This document shows positions 1-9,184 of a DNA stretch of 27,857 nucleotides, piece by piece (within the stretch, counting starts at the first letter, position 1; each line of letters opens with the position of its first letter). The stretch is from the NCBI GenBank assembly GCA_013054445.1, contig JAAMPI010000703.1:1-27857 (forward strand), read 5' to 3'. The stretch comes from Cudoniella acicularis (Eukaryota; Ascomycota; Leotiomycetes; Helotiales; Helotiaceae). The position numbers and the translations under genes are program-made. The notes beneath the pieces are model-generated. The model did no database searches. It was not told where the DNA came from and saw only the letters and a list, made by a program, of their open reading frames with translations.

Positions 1-253
1 GAGTGAGGTGAGGTTTCGATGGTTGGGAAAGAAGGGGGGGTGAGGGGGGTTTGGTTCTGACTTCTGAGTGAGGGAGCTTGGCTTTTTTTTTTGGTGAAGG
101 ATGAGTTGTGGGGATTATTGGATAGAGGTATCGGATCTTGAACTAGGTCTTAGTTACTTACGTATTCAATGGATAATCGGATTCAGCGTAGTTAGGTTGT
201 GAGATAACTCGCTAATTCTGTGCTTGTGCATCGAACCTGACTGGCGCAGGGCA

Positions 254-383
254 TTTCAGCGTGTTTATCGCTAATTTTCAGTGCCCTCTTCCCTAAGTTG
301 CAGCGAACATCCACTAATTCTTGGCGCACCGCTGCTGATTTCTGGCGCGCACCCACTAATTTACAGCGCATGCCCGCTAATCA
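254..383 (+). repeat. Degenerate ~21-bp tandem repeat
   Basis: About six head-to-tail units of 20-23 bp follow the pattern (N)CAGCGCAN-CCC-CTAATTT. Clear units start near 277, 300, 321, 343 and 363 and each ends in a CTAATT/CTGATT/CTAAGT-like block. Copies differ at many positions, so the array is old. A second array with the same spacing and the same kind of ending lies near 16010-16110. Bases 1-253 are G-rich and hold no supported gene; bases 384-550 hold nothing I recognise. Such short arrays can be subterminal repeats of DNA transposons, but no element end could be fixed here. Confidence 0.55.
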
Positions 384-550
384 CAACATCTGGGCAAAAG
401 TCCCTTCACTTTTGGCTTCACTAATTAATAAAAAAAAAGGTAAAGCCGTAAATCAACTGACAACTAGATTAAAAATTTCCTATTCTAGGCTTGAAACTCG
501 AAAATACATGCCCGTTCTATGATCAGGATCGAAAGGCTACATAAGTGATA

Positions 551-1024
551 CAGTGGGTGGCCATATGTCTGTGCGATTGGGCAGTTTCACACCAAAACAT
601 ACAGTTTTCACCCAATAGTTTTAGTATATACGACGCTACTTGATTTACGTAAGATTTTAGTTACTAGGTAAACTTTACTAAATATTTACTTTAGCCTCCT
701 TAGAATTTTAGATTGTATACTCCTTCTAGCTATAAAGTTAATTATATAGGTGAACATTTAAGAAATATAGAGTTTAGTATATAAAATAGGCGAAAAATAG
801 GGAAAATCAAAAAGTAAAAAACAGAAACATATATTATGTGTCTAAATATTAATTTAATTAACCTACGTTTAAATATGTTTAATAATAAGTAAATTAGAAT
901 CTATATATAGAAGGAATATTAATTCTATTTAAAGTTATACTAATAATATAGTTTTAAAAAGTGTGAGTTTTGGCCATTTTTGGTGTGTTTTTCGCGAATC
1001 GCACAGACATATGGCCACAGACTG
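551..1024. mobile_element. MITE with TA target duplication (Tc1/mariner or pogo type)
   Basis: The left end begins CAGTGGGTGGCCATATG and the right end, read in reverse complement, begins CAGTCTGTGGCCATATG. The core GTGGCCATATGTCTGTGCGA continues two more bases as a perfect 22-bp inverted repeat (557-578 and 997-1018). Weaker similarity, including a shared CACACCAAAA block, continues inward to about 55 bp. Both ends are flanked by TA (549-550 and 1025-1026), the target duplication of the Tc1/mariner superfamily. The 474-bp body is very AT-rich and has no open frame, so this is a non-autonomous element, probably altered by RIP. Bases 1025-1207 hold no gene. Confidence 0.85.
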
Positions 1025-1207
1025 TAGCTCTAAGTTAGGCTCTCGAAGGCAGGAGGAAAGTAACCGTTTCAACTGCTTAAAAGATAGATGAAACTAAAAG
1101 TAACATGGTTTAATTTTACTAAGAAAATTTTTCAAGACTCTGAAAGAAAAGTGAAGAATACAAAATCAAATATAAACTCTATACTTGCTATCAAAAATAC
1201 TGCTTGA

Positions 1208-2137
1208 TTATTTCCAATGCTTTACACTGTGGTAACTCTTCACAGGAACACTCCTACCACGACGAAATCTTGAAGGTACCCTCAATTGCTTCTTCTCTAT
1301 GTCAAAGCAGGTTATAACCTTGCCCCCATTGCTGATAGTTCCATTGGCGGTAGTGGACGATGTGGATGCACATAGCGGATACGCCTGACACATACACATG
1401 TCGCAGAAGAAGCCTTCGACGATGGAGACAAAATCTAGGCCCTAAGGCGACTCGCTCTCACATACCTCAAGGGCGCTATGCGCTGAGAACTCGCTGATAA
1501 CGAGCTTGTTCTCCTCGCACCATTGGTGTAGCTGCTCAGCTCGCTTTTCGACACGGCGGTTGAGGACAGGCTCTTGCTTTTCTCTCTTCAAATTCTTCTC
1601 TTTCTTAGGCACAGCGCGTGTGCTCTTCTTCTCAGGTAAGATCAGATGAGGAGCCGCTGTGATTGCGGGAGCTTCCTGTTTGTGCTTTTGGGACACACCA
1701 CGCGCGGGAAATCTTAAGTTTGGAGTAGGACGAGCTGTTGCGGTGATAACGGGGGGTTCATCGACATAGCTATTGTCATCAACATCGCGGCGGAGCGGGC
1801 CCAGATTAAGAGAGCTCTGGAGCGTGAGGCTTGCAGGTAAAATAACGTCTGGGTTGGTGTCGATGCTGAAATTGGTATTTGGTAAGTCGGCAGTGGTGGT
1901 GCCAAAGCCCGGCTGGCCTATGTCCACATTGGAGTTGAATGGGATTCCCGCCGAGGAACAGGTTATAATAAAGCTCGACTCGATCGCATCGAAGTCCGGG
2001 TCCAATCCGTTGACTTTTCCATTGACGCTCGAAAGACCCGACGGGTAGAAGGGAATGCACAATCCCCCCGTGTCCGTCTGCGCCGTGCTGTTATAGAACT
2101 GCTGGCGCGCGGGTGCTTGGCATAGAGCATCCGAGTA
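1208..2137 (-). CDS. Hypothetical two-exon frame, start not found
   Basis: An open frame runs on the minus strand from 2137 to a good 5' splice site (G|GTATGT) at 1465. Joining it to the acceptor TGTGTCAG| ending at 1385 keeps the frame and gives a second exon of 58 residues (1384-1208) ending in TAA. The peptide is rich in Ser, Thr, Asn and Pro in its first half and is followed by a highly charged Lys/Arg/Glu stretch (about codons 150-205). I recognise no domain. No in-frame ATG exists in the first exon and a TAA lies at 2138-2140, so a start exon must lie upstream or the locus is a relic. A TACTAAC branch-like site at 2176-2182 hints at an upstream intron. Treat as uncertain. Confidence 0.3.
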
Positions 2138-2272
2138 TTATGAATCAACTCTTTCTCTCTTGTGCTTCGTATTCAGTTAGTAAGCTTGCTGTTTTACTCA
2201 GGCGCTAATCACCCTCGGCTCACGCTCGATTCACCCAGCTCACCTACGTAGTTTTAGCAGTCGAGCATTTCC

Positions 2273-2355
2273 TTATGTGATTTTGTCCCCCCACTTCTTA
2301 GCTAATCACACTTAGCCTAACCTAGCGTTCTCTCATATGAAATTCGTCAAGTTTT
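2273..2355 (+). repeat. Dispersed repeat copy A
   Basis: This stretch aligns with 26407-26478 in the same orientation. Shared blocks include AATCACACTTA and TCATATNAAATTCNTCAAG, with mostly transition differences. Copy A carries 11 extra bases after AATCACACTTA. The following 2360-2670 is AT-rich and has no gene. Transition-biased divergence between two copies is what RIP produces, although only two copies are visible here. Confidence 0.5.
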
Positions 2356-2681
2356 AGTCTTTAGCACTCCTGAATTTAAATCAAGTAGTATGAATAATCT
2401 TTTTGACTAGTCTTATAACATAAATTTAATCAAAGTATAAGTAATGACTAATAGTTAAGATATTTATTTTATTCTAAACTCTTTTCCTTTATATCACTCT
2501 ATTATTTAATAGAAACTTTAATCCCTAGCCGCTAATACAAGTATCCTAGACTAGTTAAATGATCCTAAAGACCTCTTCTTTTAGAGAGGATATACCTAAA
2601 TCAATAGTAACCTGACTATCTATATTATTATAAACATAGTATTTACCGATAAACCGAAAACTACCGATAATATAAGGGTCA

Positions 2682-2960
2682 TGTTACAGCTCTGCAAAGG
2701 AACGGGGCCCTGGCGTCACAGGGGGACGTATTTGCAAGAAGGTGCTATATTACGAAGAAACTAAGCTAAGGAGAGAAGAAGGAAGAGGTGTCCCTTAAGG
2801 GGCCTATATATAGGAGGTGAGTGTTGAAGTGTGTGCCTGGCAGCCTGAGGCTACTATGGCACCCAGCACGTGCTTCAGGGCACGTCTCACTTGTAGTCTA
2901 GAGATGTGGCCCGACGACCTGATCTTTGATTCTATATAGTTGATAATATACTTGATTTAC
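2682..2960 (+). mobile_element. Possible solo or truncated LTR
   Basis: The segment starts TGTTACAG, a common start of fungal LTRs. It is less AT-rich than its surroundings and contains a strong TATA-like CTATATATAGG near 2802-2813 inside an otherwise non-coding stretch. I could not find a matching CA end, a target duplication or a partner LTR, so this is only a candidate. It lies just beyond the point where the neighbouring methyltransferase loses similarity to its family. Confidence 0.25.
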
Positions 2961-3531
2961 CCTAATTGAGCCCTCCGGACGATCCCTGTGTTGCTATTGC
3001 TTGTATTGATGATACCACTCATCCGACCAGCTGGAGTCGACCAAATCCAATAGAAAAGCACAAAGCTCGCAAGCACGTGACTGACACTCCCGTCTTCAAA
3101 CGCAGTTAAATCCCTTGCATCACATTCCACCATCTCGACTTTCTCCCAGAGCTTATTCCCCTTTCCGATTTCCTCTGCCTTGCGTTTTTGTACTTGCTCC
3201 AGCATCCCGGGACTCAGATCCGAGGCAACGAGATGAGAAGATGGGGCAAGACTGAGCCGTAGGCTGTGAGGAGTTCGTTGGTGATTTGGCCGGGCCCGCA
3301 GCCGATGTCGAGGATTGTGAGCGCAGATGTGAATGGGGAAAGGGAGTGGGCGGTTTTGACCATGGACTGCACGGAAATGATGCCGGGGCCGTCACGGGCT
3401 AGTTTTAGGAGGGAGGGGGCGAAGGTCGTCCATTCTTCTTTGTTATTGTTGCCTATGATAGCCGTTAGCTACTATTCTTCATAAAAGTAAGGATTATGGA
3501 AATTGGTTATACCGGTTTGAGTTTCTGACAT
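2957..3531 (-). pseudogene. Class I SAM-dependent methyltransferase, truncated and frameshifted
   Basis: The ATG is at 3531. Exon 1 (3531-3513) is joined to exon 2 at 3452 by a 60-bp intron with GTATAA donor, GCTAAC branch and ATAG acceptor, giving MSETQTGNNNKEEWTTF. The SAM-binding motif LDIGCGPGQIT follows, so this is a class I methyltransferase of the kind common near fungal metabolite genes. About 30 codons after the motif the frame must shift by one base (near 3243-3250, in a CCCC run) to continue into ASDLSPGMLEQVQKRK and then the motif-III-like SVSHVLASFVLF. After that, near 3050, family similarity stops and the frame ends at 2957, so the C-terminal half is missing. It may have been cut by the adjacent repeat. 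Substrate unknown. Confidence 0.7.
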
Positions 3532-3560
3532 CGTGGTCGTGGTCGTGGTCGTGATCGTGT
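3531..3560. repeat. Hexanucleotide microsatellite (TCGTGG)n
   Basis: About five near-perfect TCGTGG units, with GA and GT variants at the end, sit directly in front of the methyltransferase start codon, so they would lie in its 5' leader. Bases 3561-4264 beyond it contain no gene I can support. Confidence 0.8.
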
Positions 3561-4264
3561 TCTGGAGGTTCCGGAACAAGTAGGTATTTGGCTTAATCTA
3601 GTTCAATTGATCTGCTGCAACTATTTTAAAACATGTAAGAACAAAACAGGAAGCGGTGAATAAAAGGAAAAAGTGGACGTTATCCGTTCTTAAAATCGCA
3701 AAAATTGTACCCTGGCTTACTGTAAGCTTGACCTGCGCCATGTCTCCGCATCCGCCAACACATCCGACGAGTAAGCAAGAAAGTAAGAACTTGAATATTC
3801 TTCCTAAGCTCATTCTTATTAGAATACTCAGTTACCTGACATTGTAATACTCTACAATCGGGATTAATTCTTTATTCATTCCTAGATACAAACATTCTAT
3901 TTTGGATCCCATATGTTCATTAAGTGCTATAGAATCTCCCCTGTCATCAAAAAGGGGCTTTACCGAGCTGAGCAGGTCGAATTTACGGTGTTGAAAGTCA
4001 AAATTCTGCAGCATGGGCACGGAATACTTGTAGACCGTAGTGGTAGATATAAGTTGGAATTCGCACCCTTTAAAAAAAATCCCGCTTTATTGTGCTTATT
4101 TTACCTCTAGTTTAAGATTATAACTCTATTATCACTACAAAATTTACAAATCTCTATTTTTAGGTTGCAGCATTTATTGCTAGTTATTTCTTTCCCACCA
4201 ACTAAAACCAACGGGGAAAACCGCACCTTCTAGAAAGAATTCTATGATCCTTTATGATAGACTA

Positions 4265-5070
4265 CTAAACAACCCCAACTCTCCAATAAATCTTCTCCAG
4301 CTCAGAATCCTGTTCCACACCCTGCTCCTTCTGTAATTTATAGCTCCTTACCCCCTTCCCAGCATACCTCCTATCCAATTCCGCCACATTAACCTCCACA
4401 CTCGGAAGCAACCACTCCTTCCCCTCTTTCAAAACTCCTCCTTCATTCCCTCCAACCACCTCGTAACAATCTCCCCCAGCGCGAAAATCCTCCTTTCCGT
4501 CTCGCCAAAATCTTTATTAGCATCGAATTCCCGACCGCGAACCATGTAATCTTCACACATAACAACCAACAGCTCTTTCAAACCCGGCACATGCTGAAGC
4601 CCCCTCGTCCCTTCCTCTCCCTTAAGTTTAACATACACAGCTTGCCCTACTCTAATCTCCAACACTACCCGTTGAATCATCCCCAACACGCAAGGATCAA
4701 ACGGCGTCGGGGAGAAAAACCCCCTTCTTCTCTCCTGCAGCCTCGGATGATTCTTAACAGCGACGAGATGGTGGATAATTCGCGGAGGGAACCAGTCAGT
4801 GGAGAAATCGGGGTTATATCTGATGATGTCGGAGCGCGGCTGGAAGTATCTCAGTGCTAAGGTGCGGGATTCCAGAGAAACGTGCAGTAAGGGCGTAGGC
4901 AGGACGTTGGCTTTGAGAATTCCGTGTTGCGGGATTGGGAATGGGGCGGGGGAGGTGCCCAGGTCCAGATTTTGAGGCGGAGTTCGGGGGGGAGGTGTGG
5001 GAAGTAGTGGNAATTTGGTGGTGGTGGTGGTGGTGGAGAGGGTTGGTGCCAGCGGGTGCTGGGCCAGCAT
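4265..5070 (-). pseudogene. 2EXR-domain protein, reading frame broken
   Basis: The start used is the ATG at 5070 (MLAQHPLAPTLS...). Skipping the ambiguous base N at 5011 leads straight into HYFPHLPPELRLKIWTWA, the signature of the fungal 2EXR domain. The expected continuation LLHVSLESRTLALRYF is in another frame, so one base must be gained or lost in the G-rich run 4921-4955. The frame then runs to 4429; a further shift near 4430-4450 would add a tail reaching 4265. 2EXR proteins are abundant in filamentous fungi and mostly of unknown function. The N makes at least one shift doubtful as biology, but three breaks in one gene suggest decay. The longer upstream frame to 5343 is an artefact of the MITE at 5257-5574. 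Confidence 0.6.
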
Positions 5071-5256
5071 GACCAGATGGCTCTCATTGTGGCGAAGTTG
5101 TATGAACGACCATCGCTTTTTTGGTGGGCTTTGTTTGTGAGGAAAGGATGAATGAAATTGGAAGTGTGAGGGGAGAGATGAATATGAGGGATTATGAAGG
5201 GAAAGGGAGGAAGCAGTCACCAGGCGGAAGCGGTGAAATGAGACACGTCTTAAATC

Positions 5257-5574
5257 GGGTACGATTATTATGGCGACAGGCAACAAGGCAGGAATTACGA
5301 TATTGAGATAGTCAAGCGAGGTATACGAGGCATCATAAGGCATTCTTGCTCTTTTAATAAGCGAGAATCTACCCCACGATACCCTTAGTTACCCTATAGA
5401 AACAGACCCTTTAAAGTAATAGCCTTAAAACCCACTATAACCTATTCTTAATAATTTAAAGAATATAATAATATAGGTCTTTGTAAATTTATAAATTTAT
5501 GTTAATTAGCTATATTATAATTTGTATGCGTTTTTGCAGGTGCCTTGTTGCTTGTCGCTATAATAATCGTACCC
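5257..5574. mobile_element. 318-bp MITE with 8-bp target duplication
   Basis: The terminal inverted repeats are 34 bp (5257-5290 and 5541-5574), starting GGGTACGATTATTA, and differ only at two positions, both C/T. They are flanked by an exact 8-bp direct repeat CTTAAATC (5249-5256 and 5575-5582). The interior is AT-rich and non-coding. An 8-bp duplication is typical of the hAT superfamily, although these ends do not show the usual CAG/TAG start, so the class is inferred. The insertion is about 190 bp upstream of the 2EXR start codon. Confidence 0.88.
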
Positions 5575-5752
5575 CTTAAATCACTGGCAGACAGTGGCAG
5601 CCTAGTGCCACCGGAACGGTACTGCGCGCCATTTTTATCTGCCTATTCAAGATTATCACAGATATGCACATTCTCAGCTCTCTGGATAGAGCTGATACGT
5701 TCGTATAAAAGACTAGTTGATTTCCGTCAGCGACTAGCATAAAAAACCGCCT

Positions 5753-5765
5753 CCCCCCCCCCCCC
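5753..5765. repeat. Poly-C tract of 13
   Basis: A run of 13 C lies in the 3' flank of the C2H2 regulator gene, about 125 bp beyond its stop. The rest of 5583-5888 holds no supported gene. Confidence 0.8.
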
Positions 5766-5888
5766 AATAACAACCCCAAAAATTGACAGGCTTTGAGGCA
5801 GAAACACATTAATTCTCATATCTTCCTATATTCCTACATCCGCTTCATTTATTAATGATTTGTTCATATCTCTAAATAAATAAATAAA

Positions 5889-8800
5889 CTAAGTAGGCTC
5901 AGCCCTCCGATGCAAAAGCAACGCTAAATTCAAAGCCGCCCCCCAAGTCCCCAACCCCGTCAACATCTCCGCCGCAAATTTAAACAGCACACTCCTTGCC
6001 TCTCCTTCTGTTCGATGCCATTCCTCTCTATCGCTTTTGCCCTCCCTATTCCCATCATTAAACTGCGTATTATCATTTCGACCATAGCCATCATCAAAAG
6101 CCCTCCTCAAAACCTCCCAAAACTTACTCCCCCTCAACCCCTCACTCCTCTCCCCAACAAAACCTAAAAACCGCCTTTTCTGCGGCACAGAAACCACACT
6201 AGCAAAAACCCACAAAGTAACATGGCATAAAAACAGTGTAATAATACTATACGGCGCAGTCTCACATCCTCCCCAATCTCCTCTTCTAGGCGCAAGACTC
6301 ACGATAGTTCGTACGGCGTTGAAAGCTACGTTTTCGGCAGTGCGTGGAGAGCGCGCTGCCCACAGCGTTAGGTTTGAGAATGCGGTTGGGATTCCTGCCT
6401 GGCCGTTTTTGCCGATGGCGCCTTGCAGGTCGGAGAGGGGGACGTCGAGGAGGAGGGTGGAGAGGTGGTGCAGGACTAAGGAGGAGGCGTGGAAGTGGAG
6501 GGAGGAGGGGGAGAGGTTAGAGTTGGAGTTGGTGTTGGTGTTGTGATGGAGGTAGGAGTTGGACCAGGAGTAGAGCGCTTCTGTATTTTATAACGCATTA
6601 TGTTAGCGTTTATTTTAGGAATGAATGGGAATTGTGTTGGTAGGGTGGGAGAGAGGGAAGGGAAATAAGTACCAGAGAGCTGCTCCCGTTGAATGATCTG
6701 CAACTTCTTCAACATCCTCACAATCTCATCCCTACCATCATCACTATCATCCACCTCCTCAAATGTCGTCGTATTTGGCATCTCCTCATCACCCATATAC
6801 GTCCTCGCAAGTAACGTCTCCTGCGAAAACTGGAAAATCTGACTCTGAATAGTCATCAGCACCAAAAACGCACTCCACGTATTCAAATCCAGTTTTGGCA
6901 AACTCTCCGCTTGGCCTCTCGCAAGCCGTGCCCGACGAAGTCGGTCGACGGAGTCATCGATCTGCTCTGCACCCGAGACGAACGTTTTCAGGACGAATGG
7001 CCCTACGGCTGCGGAGAAGGAGCGAGAGGGAGGTACGGAGGCGGGGCCGAGGAGGTTCTTCCAGTGACGCGCGGAGGGAGCGCACCAGAATTCGTCGTCG
7101 CATGGACAGCAGAGATTACTTACTTCACCAACGGATATCGTGGCTGGGAGATTCAGCAAGCAGGGGAATTGGCAGTCGATGCCGTAGACGACCCAGTATA
7201 GACGCCTTCGTGACTCTTCTGCGATCCAGCTCTTCCACTCAGCTTGTATGTCCCTTTTGGGACTCAAGGTGTCGGAGGAGGCTTTGGCTGAATCGGAGAA
7301 TTCGAAGCCTTTGGTGTTCAGGCGGCGGATGTAGGTTACGAGAGCGCCGCGCACCACTTCAGCGAGTTCAAATGCCCGTTTGTTACCGCACCAAAGACCG
7401 GTGTGGCAGATTAGAGCTTCGGCGTAGATGATCATGGGATCTCTCATAAGGTTATTGTCGCATTCGAGAGCGATTTGAAGATGCCATCGAACAACATCTA
7501 GTAATACGATGGAGAAGCGCCGACTGTGCTTGAGATGACTGTAGATGGCGCCGACAACTACCATTATAGCTAGTAATGGCGGTGGAATATCGGTATTAGT
7601 GTCTACGGTTGGATGATGAAGGACCGGCATCTGACTTGAGAAGTGCTCGAAGAATAATCTGATGAAGACGTTGATTATTGGTAAATCCGGTAGAGTAAAT
7701 GTCCCTTTTTGAGACCGGTGGAACTCTCGACCAGCAGGGGGTTTGATGAAAGCTTTCAATTTAAGCAGGGTTTGCTCGGTAATGTCGTAACGCTGATTGT
7801 GAGTTTGGAAAAGAATGTGGTCAGGAGGTATAGTGATAGGGTCTGCGCGGAGGATTTGCATCGAAGATGGATTCCACTGAAAAGCCCATTTGTCTTCCTC
7901 AGAAGCTTCATTTGGTGGTGAAGAAACTCGACTGATTCTCCCACTTGACTGGCCTTCTTCGTCGCTAGACGCATCTTGTTCTGCATTTGCTGCCACCGGC
8001 TCAGGAATATTAGGTGACTGATGCGAATGCGTCGGATTTGGCTGAGCGATCTGACCCTCAGGAACCAACCCAGAATCCAGCAAAGAACCTAATTCATTCC
8101 CCGACTCCCTTATAGCAGAGTAAAAATCATACGAAAACCACTCATTTCCCTGCGGCGGAAGGTTAGGCGCAAGCATGAATGACGAAAAATCGAAATTCAA
8201 AAGCACATTTTCTGGTGCGCCAAAATGACTGAAGTTCGCATGGTTTCGTGATTGCTGTGACTGCATTCCATGACGAGGTTCGTAGTATTGTCCAGCTTGT
8301 GGCTCAAGAGGCCTATAAGCAAAAGGTTGCTGAATTGGGAAGGTATCATATCCACCTGAAGAAGGGTGATCTACTACCCCTGGACCTTGAGGTGCATGAT
8401 ATTGAGGTTGCTGCTGCATGGACATTTGATCTTGGGGGCCATTGTAAAAATGCTGATTGGGATGAGATTGTGATGAATTGACGTGAGGATTCACCGTAAC
8501 TGTTGGATTGCTAGGAATAGTTGGTATTGGCTCGCCAGATGAATTCCCAGGAGCAACTCTTCTCCTTTTCACAGATCCATTCTCATCTTTTTTATCCCAT
8601 CTCTCATGACCCAAAACATGCCTTCGAAGCAAATCACTTCTCGTGAAAGCTTTCGAGCATTTAGTACAACAATGCGCGGGTTGAGCATCATCTACCAGTA
8701 ACGTTAACAAAAAAGACAAATCCATTTTCCCATTCCCAACCATAACCAACGGCCCGTATCTGGGGAAGCGGGGTAAAGAGGAAAAAAACATACGAGTTTT

Positions 8801-9028
8801 TAGATGCCGGCTCAAGTTCTCGCGTCGATTGAAGACCTTCGGGCACTGCGAACAGCTGAACATCTCTCCCGATGCCGAGCTCGGAACATTTCGAGGATTA
8901 TTGTTGTCGCGGTGGACATTTGTTGCGTTGATTTGGTTCATCGTGCCGTGTTTGTGGTGAGAACCGGGGAACGAGATGCAGGAAAACGAAGAGGACATGA
9001 GGCGGACAATTGGCGCTAATGTAGACAT
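5889..9028 (-). CDS. C2H2 zinc-finger transcription factor with fungal_trans domain
   Basis: Three exons (9028-8794, 8691-6673, 6580-5889) encode 981 aa. Two adjacent C2H2 fingers are present: C59-X2-C62-X12-H75-X3-H79 and C87-X2-C90-X12-H103-X3-H107. A basic KRRR patch (about 120) is a likely nuclear signal. A Gln/Pro/Ser-rich linker (130-340) follows, then the fungal-specific transcription factor domain from about 415 to 700 (VFIRLFFEHFSSQMPVLHHP, later EESRRRLYWVVYGID). The last histidine of finger 1 is made only by splicing intron 1 (102 bp, GTATGT...GGTAG). Intron 2 (92 bp, 6581-6672) restores the frame into ALYSWSNSYLHH. The first ATG at 9028 was chosen; Met30 is an alternative. The role is probably DNA-binding regulation in the nucleus. 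The rhamnosidase-like gene ends only 156 bp upstream, so it could be a cluster regulator, but this is inference. Confidence 0.9.
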
Positions 9029-9184
9029 CCCGGCTGAATGTCCACACGGCCCCAGCGCCCCCTGACTCAACTTCAACGTCGCATTTTCGGGTTAAAGACA
9101 TGAGACGGGCCAAGGAATACTACTCGAGTCGAGCAAAGCAGAAAGCCAGCAACCGAGTTTTACATGGTATTCTATTCATCGCAT

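Noticed and set aside
3598..3813. 71-codon minus-strand frame with a hydrophobic, signal-peptide-like start
   Set aside because: It is short, has no recognised family and no supporting promoter or splice context; chance is likely.
5071..5343. N-terminal extension of the 2EXR frame (start MPYDASYTSLDYLN)
   Set aside because: It is partly encoded by the inverted end of the MITE at 5257-5290, and the family-like start fits the ATG at 5070.
5585..5612. Short palindrome GTGGCA...TGCCAC
   Set aside because: A six-base stem with a small loop is expected by chance, and it lies outside the MITE ends.
6895..7431. 178-codon plus-strand open frame rich in Arg and Ser
   Set aside because: It is antisense to the fungal_trans domain of the C2H2 regulator and shows no family features.
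9029..9076. Longer N-terminus of the C2H2 regulator
   Set aside because: The frame is open but the upstream start would be TTG; the first ATG is at 9028.
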